From NCBI GenBank assembly GCA_003563255.1, contig PWSL01000175.1:1-7218 (forward strand): a stretch of DNA of 7,218 bases. Direction: 5' to 3'. The stretch comes from Desulfonatronospira sp. (lineage in GTDB: Bacteria > Desulfobacterota > Desulfovibrionia > Desulfovibrionales > Desulfonatronovibrionaceae). Each line of letters opens with the position of its first letter. The stretch's first letter is position 1. Below are positions 1-5,767 of this stretch, piece by piece. The notes beneath the pieces are model-generated. The model was not told the origin of the DNA and searched no databases. It saw nothing but the letters and a program-made list of their open reading frames with translations. Made by a program: the position numbers and the translations under genes.

Positions 1-101
1 GCATGTGGCATGGGGACTGGCTCCACCCGCACTTATTTTTAAAACCTGTCAATCATCCTTCAGAAAAATAAGTGCGGGGGTGCCTGTCCCCTGCTTTCCT
101 T
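1..101. repeat. Partial repeat copy A carrying the long palindrome
   Basis: Positions 1-19 match the interior of copy C from 1979 (GCATGTGGC, two differing bases, GGGGACTG), and 88-101 match 1999-2012 (CCCCTGCTTTCCTT). Copy A therefore belongs to the same family but contains about 68 extra bases that form most of the hairpin. The left end of this copy is cut off by the window edge. Confidence 0.55.
12..91. repeat. Long imperfect palindrome (REP/BIME-like hairpin)
   Basis: The arms 12-40 and 64-91 pair almost throughout. GGGGAC (12-17) pairs with GTCCCC (86-91). After two T-T mismatches and one bulged A25, the uninterrupted run 26-40 pairs with 64-78 (CCCGCACTTATTTTT and its complement, 15 bp). 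The loop is 23 nt (41-63). It is far longer than a normal terminator, and the run of T lies in the stem next to the loop, not after it. The GGTGCCTGTCCCC-type end resembles dispersed palindromes associated with REP/RAYT systems, but no transposase is present here. Confidence 0.7.
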
Positions 102-130
102 AAAAAGGGCTAAACTGTTACGAATCACGC

Positions 131-191
131 GGATCTGTTCAGCGTTTTGCATGTCGAATGTGGACTGCTTCCTCACAATTAAACAGATACA
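131..191. repeat. Small repeat with inverted ends, copy B, upstream of glnS
   Basis: GGATCTGTT (131-139) and AACAGATAC (182-190) are inverted with 8 of 9 matches. The interior starts CAGCGTTTTGCATGT and contains GGACTGCTTCCT. The left half matches copy C (1960-2060) base for base apart from scattered changes. It ends 68 nt before the glnS start and lacks coding potential. Confidence 0.6.
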
Positions 192-259
192 TAACAGTCA
201 GTCGGTTACGCTGCATCAGGCAGTAGAAATCTTTTATTGAGGCAGGAAACAGAGTTTTT

Positions 260-1948
260 ATGGAAATTAAGGGTGCATCACATTTTATTCAGGATATTAT
301 CGAAAAGGACCTGGAAAGCGGGAAGCATGACACTGTGATTACAAGGTTTCCCCCGGAACCCAACGGTTATCTGCATATAGGTCATGCCAAGTCCATTTGC
401 CTCAACTTCGGGCTGGCAGAAAAATACGGTGGACGCTGCCACCTGCGTTTTGACGATACCAATCCCAGGAAAGAAGACCCGGAGTATGTACATTCCATAA
501 TGCATGATGTTGAGTGGCTGGGTTTTCACTGGGGAGACCACCTGTACTACGCCTCTGATTATTTCGGTGAATTTTACCGCTATTCCCTGCAGCTGATAAA
601 ACAGGGTCAGGCTTACGTCTGCAGCCTGAGTCCGGATGAGATACGCAGTTATCGTGGCACCCTTACAGAGCCTGGAATAAACAGCCCCTACAGGAAACGC
701 AGCGTCCAGGAAAACCTGGAACTCTTCCAGGAAATGAAAAAGGGCAGTTTCAAGGAGGGTGAGTATGTACTGAGGGCCAGAATCGACATGGCCTCACCCA
801 ATATCAACATGCGCGATCCAGTGATTTACCGCATTATCCATGCTTGGCACCACCGCACCCGGGATGCCTGGTGTATCTATCCCACTTATGATTATGCCCA
901 TTGTCTTTCAGACTCCATTGAGGGTATCACCCATTCCCTTTGCTCTCTGGAATTTCAGGATCATCGCCCCCTCTACGACTGGTTCCTGGAGCAGCTTGGG
1001 GTTTCATGTCATCCTCAGCAGATCGAGTTTGCCAGGCTTAATCTGAATTTCACTGTCATGAGCAAGCGCAAATTGACTCAACTGGTCCAGTCAGGCCATG
1101 TAAGCGGGTGGGACGATCCCCGGATGCCTACAATCTCCGGGCTCAGGCGGCGAGGCTATACCCCGGAATCTATACGCAGATTCTGCGACCTTATCGGTGT
1201 GGCCAAGAGTGACAACGTGGTGGATATGTCAATGCTGGAATACTGCATCCGCGAAGATCTGAACAAAAGAGCTCCCAGGTATATGGGGGTTATTAACCCG
1301 CTCAAAGTGGTCATAACCAATTATCCTCAGGAATCCTCCGAAGAACTGCCGGCAATAAACAACCCCGAGGACGAGGCCATGGGGACCCGCAATGTCCCTT
1401 TTTCCCGGGTTATTTATATCGAGGCTGAAGATTTCCGCGAAGATCCCCCAAAAAAGTATTTCAGACTGGCACCCGGACGGGAGGTGCGGCTTAGATATGC
1501 CTATTTCATAACCTGCCAGGAAGTTGTCAAAGATCAGGAAACAGGTCGGATACTGGAGCTGCGCTGCACCTATGATCCGGCCACCCGGGGCGGGGATTCG
1601 CCTGACGGGCGTAAGGTCAAGGGGACCCTGCACTGGGTTTCGGCCGGACATGCAGTCAGATCCGGGGTACGCATTTATGATCGCCTTTTTTCCAGGCCCA
1701 ATCCAATTCAGGATGAAAAAAAGGGTCTGGCTCTCAATGACACTTTGAACCCTGCTTCTTTACAGGAACAGCAGGGGTGCATGATGGAACCGGCCGTAAA
1801 AGGACTTAAGCCGGGAGATATACTGCAGTTCGAGAGGTTGGGATATTTTTGCGTGGACCCTGAAAGCACACCTGCAAGCCCGGTCTTTAACAGGACAGTT
1901 TCTCTCAAAGATACCTGGGCCAAAATAGAAAAGAAGATGCAGGGCTGA
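260..1948 (+). CDS. glnS: Glutaminyl-tRNA synthetase (GlnRS), class I
   Basis: Cytoplasmic enzyme that charges tRNA-Gln with glutamine using ATP. The 562-residue protein reads co-linearly with E. coli GlnRS (about 554 residues). The class I signature is complete: PPEPNG at residues 31-36, HIGH at 39-42, and the second ATP-binding motif MSKRK at 267-271. Strongly conserved blocks include [23 protein letters not shown] and [19 protein letters not shown]. Residues of about 340 onward form the two beta-barrel anticodon-binding domains, with [13 protein letters not shown] and a C-terminal [13 protein letters not shown]. The start ATG gives a normal N-terminus ([17 protein letters not shown] aligns with the family start). 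A modest AGGA lies 12 nt upstream and a GAGG slightly further. There is no truncation or frameshift. GlnRS is distinguished from GluRS by length and by the GlnRS-specific beta-barrel region. Its presence implies direct charging of tRNA-Gln rather than sole reliance on GatCAB amidotransfer. It is flanked on both sides by copies of a small repeat. Confidence 0.97.
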   Translation: MEIKGASHFIQDIIEKDLESGKHDTVITRFPPEPNGYLHIGHAKSICLNFGLAEKYGGRCHLRFDDTNPRKEDPEYVHSIMHDVEWLGFHWGDHLYYASDYFGEFYRYSLQLIKQGQAYVCSLSPDEIRSYRGTLTEPGINSPYRKRSVQENLELFQEMKKGSFKEGEYVLRARIDMASPNINMRDPVIYRIIHAWHHRTRDAWCIYPTYDYAHCLSDSIEGITHSLCSLEFQDHRPLYDWFLEQLGVSCHPQQIEFARLNLNFTVMSKRKLTQLVQSGHVSGWDDPRMPTISGLRRRGYTPESIRRFCDLIGVAKSDNVVDMSMLEYCIREDLNKRAPRYMGVINPLKVVITNYPQESSEELPAINNPEDEAMGTRNVPFSRVIYIEAEDFREDPPKKYFRLAPGREVRLRYAYFITCQEVVKDQETGRILELRCTYDPATRGGDSPDGRKVKGTLHWVSAGHAVRSGVRIYDRLFSRPNPIQDEKKGLALNDTLNPASLQEQQGCMMEPAVKGLKPGDILQFERLGYFCVDPESTPASPVFNRTVSLKDTWAKIEKKMQG

Positions 1949-1959
1949 AAACAGACACA

Positions 1960-2060
1960 TGTATCTGTTCAGCGCTTTGCATGTGGCTCGGGGACTGCCC
2001 CCTGCTTTCCTTTCCCCTTCGAGTTCAAATAAAGTGTCGCTGTAGTGCCAAACAGATACA
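1960..2060. repeat. Small repeat with inverted ends, copy C, between glnS and thiD
   Basis: TGTATCTGTT (1960-1969) and AACAGATACA (2051-2060) are a perfect 10-bp terminal inverted repeat spanning 101 bp. The interior begins CAGCGCTTTGCATGT, as in copy B, and contains a small GGGG-ACTG-CCCC hairpin (1990-2001) followed by a pyrimidine-rich run. The hexamer ACACAT occurs at 1955-1960 and again at 2062-2067, a possible but unproven target duplication. It fills most of the glnS-thiD spacer. The small hairpin might weakly terminate glnS transcription. Confidence 0.6.
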
Positions 2061-2084
2061 AACACATTGACTGCATGTGCCTGC

Positions 2085-2097
2085 GAGGTATCAAGTG
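2085..2097 (+). promoter_or_regulatory. Shine-Dalgarno and GTG start of thiD
   Basis: GAGG at 2085-2088 is followed by six bases and then GTG at 2095. The upstream in-frame GTG (2077) has no purine-rich sequence ahead of it. The ATG at 2075 is out of frame and stops after seven codons. This site therefore decides the start. Confidence 0.6.
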
Positions 2098-2910
2098 AAC
2101 AACAATGCACCTCCGTGCGTCCTGACCATAGCCGGATCTGATCCTGGCGGGGGAGCCGGCATACAGGCGGATCTTAAGACGTTTACCGTGCACCGGGTGT
2201 TCGGTCTTTCAGTGGTCACCGCCATGACAGCTCAGAACACCACCGGGGTACAGGGTGTATTCGCGCTTGAGCCGCAGTTTGTGGCCCTGCAGCTGCAGAG
2301 TGTTCTGGATGATTTTCCTGTACGTTCGGCCAAGACGGGCATGCTTTTTTCGAAAGAGATTATCAGAGAAGTGGCCCGGGCCTTGACTAAAAGTGTCTTT
2401 CCCCTGGTGGTCGACCCGGTGTGCGTCAGTCAGAGCGGACACAAGCTTTTACAAGACGATGCTGTCCAGGCTCTTAAAGATGAGATTATCCCGCTGGCTG
2501 CTCTGGTTACCCCCAATCGTCCCGAGGCCGAACTTTTGACGGGCATGCCGGCCATAAACACCAGGGAAGATATTCTGGAAGCCATAGCCAGACTGCAGGG
2601 GATCGGGGCCACAGCAGTGCTTTTTAAGGGCGGGCATTTCAAAGAGACCGAGCAGTTAACCGACTGGCTGGGCATCAAGGGCAAAGAAGCATTGGCAATA
2701 ATAAAACCCAGGATCGACACCAGCAGTAATCACGGCACCGGGTGTACTCTTTCGGCGGCCATAGCAGCCAACCTGGCTCAGGGGATGGATATTGAACAGG
2801 CAGTGAAGAAGGGCAGGGACTATCTGCAACTGGCCCTGGAATATAGTTTTCCTTTGGGGAGAGGCCATGGTCCTGTAAATCACTTAGCAGCACTGGATCG
2901 AGGCCACTGA
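2095..2910 (+). CDS. thiD: Hydroxymethylpyrimidine / phosphomethylpyrimidine kinase
   Basis: Cytoplasmic ribokinase-fold kinase of thiamine biosynthesis. It phosphorylates HMP to HMP-P and then HMP-PP, the pyrimidine half joined to the thiazole by ThiE. Numbered from the start chosen here (271 residues, typical ThiD size), the substrate-binding AGSDPGGGAGIQADLKTF lies near residues 13-30, VVDPVCVSQSG near 105-115 and VTPNRPEAELL at 138-148. The nucleotide and anion-hole motif HGTGCTLSAAIAANL begins at 213 and includes the conserved Cys. The C-terminus has the usual GHGPVNHL. A longer reading from GTG at 2077 adds six residues but has no Shine-Dalgarno. GTG at 2095 has GAGG at 2085-2088 with 6-nt spacing and gives MNNNAPPCVLTIAGSD, so it is preferred. 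No TPP riboswitch is visible in the spacer. A bifunctional ThiD-ThiE fusion is excluded by length. Pyridoxal kinase (PdxK/PdxY) is a less likely alternative family reading. Confidence 0.95.
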   Translation: MNNNAPPCVLTIAGSDPGGGAGIQADLKTFTVHRVFGLSVVTAMTAQNTTGVQGVFALEPQFVALQLQSVLDDFPVRSAKTGMLFSKEIIREVARALTKSVFPLVVDPVCVSQSGHKLLQDDAVQALKDEIIPLAALVTPNRPEAELLTGMPAINTREDILEAIARLQGIGATAVLFKGGHFKETEQLTDWLGIKGKEALAIIKPRIDTSSNHGTGCTLSAAIAANLAQGMDIEQAVKKGRDYLQLALEYSFPLGRGHGPVNHLAALDRGH

Positions 2911-2928
2911 TTATCCCCAGGCTGATGT

Positions 2929-3732
2929 TCAGTTTCCTCCAAGCTCTTTGCTTCGCCGGGCGGCCTCCTGCACCGCCTCCAGGACCGCTGCTTTTACAGC
3001 GTGCTTTTCCAGCGCTCCAAGGCCTGCTATAGTTGTGCCACCAGGAGAGGTAACCATTTCTTTTAATTGAGTGATATGGCGGTTTTCCTGCTGTGCCATG
3101 TGGGCCGAACCTGCAAACAGCTCCAGTACCATGGCCGTGGCATCGGGTCTGCTAAGGCCCATGTATACACCCGCGTCCACCATACCCTCCATAAAATAGT
3201 AGACATACGCCGGGCCGGATCCGATAAGGGCGGTAAAAGAATCAAAGGCTTTTTCCGGCAACACGTAGACCTGTCCCAACTCCTGGAAAAGGCCCTGGAT
3301 AAAATCAGCCCTGTCCCGGGAAAGGCTGTGGTCATCCAGGCAAAGGGCGAAGACCCCGCGGCCCACCAAGGCTGGAGTGTTGGGCATTACTCTTACCACG
3401 GGGCAGGCCTGGCTGCTCCAGAAGCTCAGGTCCCGCGTCCGGACACCGGCAGCCACTGAAACCAGACACTTGGACTGATTCAAGCCAGGAGCGATTTCTG
3501 CAGTTATGGCGGGTGCAAGGGCAGGCTTCACTGCCAGGATGATGAACTCGCAACTGCGGGCCAGGTCAACAGGTCCGGGATGCATTTGCATGCCGCACAG
3601 GCTGGATAGGCGTTGCATACAGGACTCGTCGGTGTCATAGCCGTGCAGATGCAGATCCTTCCGCCCGGCAAGGCCCTGGAGAATGGCCCCTCCCATGTTG
3701 CCTGTGCCGATAACTCCCAGATGTACACCCAT
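2929..3732 (-). CDS. proC: Pyrroline-5-carboxylate reductase
   Basis: Cytoplasmic NAD(P)H-dependent enzyme that reduces 1-pyrroline-5-carboxylate to L-proline, the last step of proline synthesis. The 267-residue length is normal for the family. The N-terminal Rossmann fold shows GTGNMG at residues 9-14. AVKP (67-70) and VMPNTPA (115-121) are the usual strand-end motifs around the cofactor. The C-terminal helical dimerisation domain carries ALIGSGPAYVYYFMEG (168-183) and the P5CR signature around VTSPGGTT (227-234), which binds substrate. The ATG directly follows the ndk stop codon (TAA then ATG, no gap). Its ribosome site GGAGG (complement of 3744-3748) lies inside the ndk coding sequence, so the two genes are co-transcribed and probably translationally coupled. 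It ends 18 nt from the convergent thiD stop. No damage or missing residue is seen. Confidence 0.96.
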   Translation of the reverse strand: MGVHLGVIGTGNMGGAILQGLAGRKDLHLHGYDTDESCMQRLSSLCGMQMHPGPVDLARSCEFIILAVKPALAPAITAEIAPGLNQSKCLVSVAAGVRTRDLSFWSSQACPVVRVMPNTPALVGRGVFALCLDDHSLSRDRADFIQGLFQELGQVYVLPEKAFDSFTALIGSGPAYVYYFMEGMVDAGVYMGLSRPDATAMVLELFAGSAHMAQQENRHITQLKEMVTSPGGTTIAGLGALEKHAVKAAVLEAVQEAARRSKELGGN

Positions 3733-4152
3733 TTAACCCACCACCTCCATTCGGCTGAAAAAAAAGGCGGTTTCTTCCCGGGCGGTTTCCGGTGCATCAG
3801 AGCCGTGCACTGAGTTTTTCTCTATGTCCAGGGCATAGGTTTTGCGTATGGTGCCTTCTTCAGCCTGTTCAGGATTGGTGGCCCCCATGATCTCCCGGTA
3901 CTTTTCTATGCAGTTTTCCCCCTCCAGGATGCCTACTACTATGGGGCCTGAAGACATGTAGCTGGTGAGGCTGTCAAAAAAGGGTCTTTCACTGTGTACA
4001 GCGTAAAACCCCCGGGCCTCATCCTTGCTGAGGCGGAGCATTTTCAAGGCCACGATTTTCAGGCCGCTATCCTGAATCATTTTAAGAATGGCCCCCTGCA
4101 GGTTTCTCTCTACAGCATCCGGTTTGATTATGGAAAGTGTTCTCTGTGTCAT
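3733..4152 (-). CDS. ndk: Nucleoside diphosphate kinase
   Basis: Cytoplasmic housekeeping kinase that transfers the gamma-phosphate of NTPs (mainly ATP) to NDPs and dNDPs through a phosphohistidine. At 139 residues it has the usual bacterial length. All recognised active-site residues are present: K10 in IKPDAV, Y50, F58, R86, T92, R103, N113 and the phosphorylated H116 in the NSVHGSD signature (113-119). The substrate loop [16 protein letters not shown] (67-82) is typical. The start ATG has a good GGAGG (complement of 4157-4161) close upstream. It is the first gene of a two-gene unit with proC, and its stop codon touches the proC ATG. The C-terminal tail ([14 protein letters not shown]) is slightly divergent, as is common. 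The 305-nt repeat-rich spacer separates it from the upstream deacetylase gene, so ndk probably has its own promoter. Confidence 0.97.
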   Translation of the reverse strand: MTQRTLSIIKPDAVERNLQGAILKMIQDSGLKIVALKMLRLSKDEARGFYAVHSERPFFDSLTSYMSSGPIVVGILEGENCIEKYREIMGATNPEQAEEGTIRKTYALDIEKNSVHGSDAPETAREETAFFFSRMEVVG

Positions 4153-4172
4153 TGTTCCTCCATTACTATTTG

Positions 4173-4178
4173 ATTATA
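4173..4178 (-). promoter_or_regulatory. Possible -10 box upstream of ndk
   Basis: The minus strand reads TATAAT here, a perfect sigma-70 -10 hexamer, about 20 nt upstream of the ndk ATG. No convincing -35 hexamer sits 16-18 nt further upstream; the best is a TTCATG-like 3/6 match inside the heptamer repeat. The predicted leader would be only about 14 nt, just long enough for the GGAGG site. The local AT-richness makes a chance match possible. Confidence 0.3.
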
Positions 4179-4184
4179 TTCTTC

Positions 4185-4209
4185 AACCGTGAACCATGAA
4201 CGCTGGAAC
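4185..4209. repeat. Degenerate heptamer tandem repeat (AACCGTG-like)
   Basis: Three consecutive 7-nt units read AACCGTG, AACCATG and AACGCTG, followed by the partial unit GAAC. The period of exactly 7 is clear by eye and the units differ by point changes. It sits just upstream of the possible ndk -10 box. Confidence 0.6.
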
Positions 4210-4222
4210 TATTCACCCTAAA

Positions 4223-4244
4223 GCGGGCTACGCCCGCAACCCAG
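4223..4244. repeat. Short hairpin repeat, copy 1 (GCGGGC/GCCCGC + AACCCAG)
   Basis: A perfect 6-bp stem GCGGGC/GCCCGC with loop TAC is followed by AACCCAG. A second copy at 7096-7117 matches 20 of 22 bases, differing only in the loop. It lacks a T tract on either strand, so it looks like a dispersed REP-like palindrome more than a terminator. Confidence 0.65.
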
Positions 4245-4323
4245 TTAATTGTTAATTGTTAATAGGGTAAGGCAGTTAATTTAGGCTTTTGTTCTTCAAC
4301 AATTAACAATTAATAATTAACTG
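4242..4323. repeat. 22-bp inverted repeat with heptamer internal structure
   Basis: The arms 4242-4263 and 4302-4323 are reverse complements with one mismatch in 22 bases and are separated by 38 nt. The left arm contains TTAATTG-TTAATTG-TTAAT, so the arms are themselves heptamer arrays. Both ends terminate in CAG/CTG. It could form a long AT-rich stem or be the ends of a tiny non-autonomous element. No open reading frame lies inside. Confidence 0.65.
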
Positions 4324-4384
4324 ATATCAATTTCTTGTTTTTTGTGACAGGGTTTCAGGAGTAAGCCACTAAAGGTGGGTGACT

Positions 4385-4398
4385 GACTACTGACTACT
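4385..4398. repeat. Heptamer tandem repeat (GACTACT)
   Basis: Two exact GACTACT units are flanked on the left by GTGACT and on the right by GCGACTG, which look like degraded further units in the same 7-nt register. This is the third distinct heptamer family in the spacer. Confidence 0.55.
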
Positions 4399-4457
4399 GC
4401 GACTGGCAATAAGATTTTCTGCAGTTGCATCTGTCAAGGTAGTAAGTATTTCGTTTT

Positions 4458-5756
4458 TTATCTTGCAGATACCGCCATGATTTTTTGCTGCAGGATCAGT
4501 TCGTCCACACTGGCTATGTTGACCCTGTGATCCCTTTCTCTGTTCCAGTGGCGCAATGTCTGCAGGGTTTCCGGGTGCGGATGACCTATGGCCACCGCCA
4601 TTCCGTGCCGGGAAGCCATTTGTTCGGCCTTTTGCAACTGGTGCATGATTGCTTCACGACTGCGGATATTGTCCAGAAAAACGTGGCGCTGCATGAAGTC
4701 CAGTCCCATTTCACGTGCTAGATAGGGGGCTACGCTATCCGGGGTGGTTACACTGTCCAGGAAGAACAAGTCCCTTTTCATCAGTTCTTCAAAGACTATT
4801 CTCATGCCCTGGTGATTCCGGGTAAAGGCGGAACCCATGTGGTTGTTCACCCCTTGGGCCTGGGGAATCTGCTGCAGGGCGTGGATCATCTGCTGCCTGA
4901 TTTGTTCCGGTTTCATGTCCACAAAAAGGGCGCCTGGTCCCGGTTCTACCCCGCGGATGTAGGCGTCTGGCTCCATGGGCATATGCAGCATGACCTCGAA
5001 ACCGTTTACAGATGCGAATTCTGCTACCTCGGAGGTCCTGGGCAGATACGGCAGGATGGAGAAAGTGACCGGAAAGTCCAGTTCAGCCAGTTTGCGGGGA
5101 AAAACCATGCATTCTCCAAGGTCGTCAATGACAATGACCAGGTTGCCTCTGCCGGCTTGTATGTCCGGTTTATCTAAGCCCAGATGCAGAAGATGTGTGG
5201 TCTGCCCGGCAATGCTGATGGCCCACTTCTGACCATGCTGGTCAAGTTGCTTGACTGTGGTGTTGTCCATGAAATGATTCAGGGCTTCCTCCAGGTTCTG
5301 AATGAACTGCTCCTGCCTGTTGCCTGTATATATATGCATCTCCTGAAAACTGTAGGGGGTGCCGAAGAAAAAACGGCTTTCCATCCGGTTGCGCAGGATA
5401 TAACTCTCGTCCTGGTCTATTCTGTTCAGGGCATTCAGTATGGCCATATCCGCCTTCCATACTCTGTGTTCAAATCCAGTTCCCACCTTATCTGCATATT
5501 TGAATCTCTTTTCCTGGGAAGGATCATGTTCAGCAGGCCTGGAATAGACTTCATCATCTTTGACAGGGGGCTGGATGGCTACTTGAGTGGGAGTAACAGC
5601 AGTATTTTCCTTTGGGGGAAGCAGAAGAATCCCTAAAAGAGCCAGAAATGTAAAACCTGCGGCAGCACCCCACAACAAAAACCTGAGGTTCGGTTTCTGC
5701 CGGGGTGCCGGAGGTTTCTTGCTTTTGCGTTTTTTTCCGCCGGAGGAGGACACCAT
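4458..5756 (-). CDS. Divergent polysaccharide deacetylase family protein (YibQ-like)
   Basis: A 432-residue membrane-anchored envelope protein with a NodB-like beta/alpha-barrel domain of the divergent polysaccharide deacetylase family (Pfam Polysacc_deac_2). A basic N-terminus (KKRKSKK) precedes one transmembrane segment at about 25-46, placing the rest in the periplasm. Residues 50-200 are a less conserved linker region. The catalytic-type domain starts at NLVIVIDDLGE (DD at 211-212) and continues with LHMPMEP (257-263, H258), GVNNHMGSAFT (302-312, H306), FFLDSVTTPDS (331-341) and AIGHPHPE (389-396). These Asp and His positions correspond to the metal and active-site pattern of the family, although enzymatic activity on peptidoglycan or another glycan is not established for most members. 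No Shine-Dalgarno precedes the ATG, and the start is only 11 nt past the ctpA stop, suggesting coupled translation. GTG is the second codon and is an alternative start. The exact substrate is unknown. Confidence 0.9.
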   Translation of the reverse strand: MVSSSGGKKRKSKKPPAPRQKPNLRFLLWGAAAGFTFLALLGILLLPPKENTAVTPTQVAIQPPVKDDEVYSRPAEHDPSQEKRFKYADKVGTGFEHRVWKADMAILNALNRIDQDESYILRNRMESRFFFGTPYSFQEMHIYTGNRQEQFIQNLEEALNHFMDNTTVKQLDQHGQKWAISIAGQTTHLLHLGLDKPDIQAGRGNLVIVIDDLGECMVFPRKLAELDFPVTFSILPYLPRTSEVAEFASVNGFEVMLHMPMEPDAYIRGVEPGPGALFVDMKPEQIRQQMIHALQQIPQAQGVNNHMGSAFTRNHQGMRIVFEELMKRDLFFLDSVTTPDSVAPYLAREMGLDFMQRHVFLDNIRSREAIMHQLQKAEQMASRHGMAVAIGHPHPETLQTLRHWNRERDHRVNIASVDELILQQKIMAVSAR

Positions 5757-5767
5757 GGGTATTGGGG

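Larger units (their letters stand above)
4153..4457. repeat. 305-nt repeat-mosaic spacer between deacetylase gene and ndk
   Basis: No credible gene lies here. The spacer is built from short repeats. A degenerate heptamer array AACCGTG-AACCATG-AACGCTG runs at 4185-4205. A hairpin GCGGGC-TAC-GCCCGC lies at 4223-4237. TTAATTG is repeated from 4245 to 4263 and forms the left arm of a 22-bp inverted repeat (4242-4263 with 4302-4323). GACTACT occurs twice at 4385-4398, flanked by related degenerate units. No strong rho-independent terminator for the upstream deacetylase gene is visible: the hairpin is not followed by a clear T run on the minus strand. Confidence 0.7.

Noticed and set aside
1229..1651. 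140-residue minus-strand open frame opposite glnS
   Set aside because: Antisense to the conserved anticodon-binding region of GlnRS, no ribosome site, no motif.
1990..2016. GGGG-ACTG-CCCC hairpin after glnS as an intrinsic terminator
   Set aside because: Only a 4-bp stem, followed by a mixed C/T run and not a true T tract. The same motif occurs in the repeat family elsewhere, so it is better explained as part of the repeat.
2077..2094. Six-codon N-terminal extension of thiD from GTG 2077
   Set aside because: No Shine-Dalgarno upstream. GTG 2095 has GAGG at good spacing, and the family N-terminus begins right there.
2911..2928. Bidirectional terminator between convergent thiD and proC
   Set aside because: The 18-nt gap contains no stem with flanking A/T runs that I could support.
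3067..3459. 130-residue plus-strand open frame opposite proC
   Set aside because: Antisense to conserved proC; the translation shows no motif and is explained as a shadow frame.
4223..4237. Hairpin in the spacer as terminator of the deacetylase gene
   Set aside because: On the minus strand it is followed by only TTTA and lies over 200 nt after the stop. The second copy upstream of ctpA has no T run at all.
5184..5636. 150-residue plus-strand open frame opposite the deacetylase gene
   Set aside because: It lies wholly antisense to a well-supported gene with family motifs, and has no ribosome site or recognisable product; it is a codon-structure shadow.
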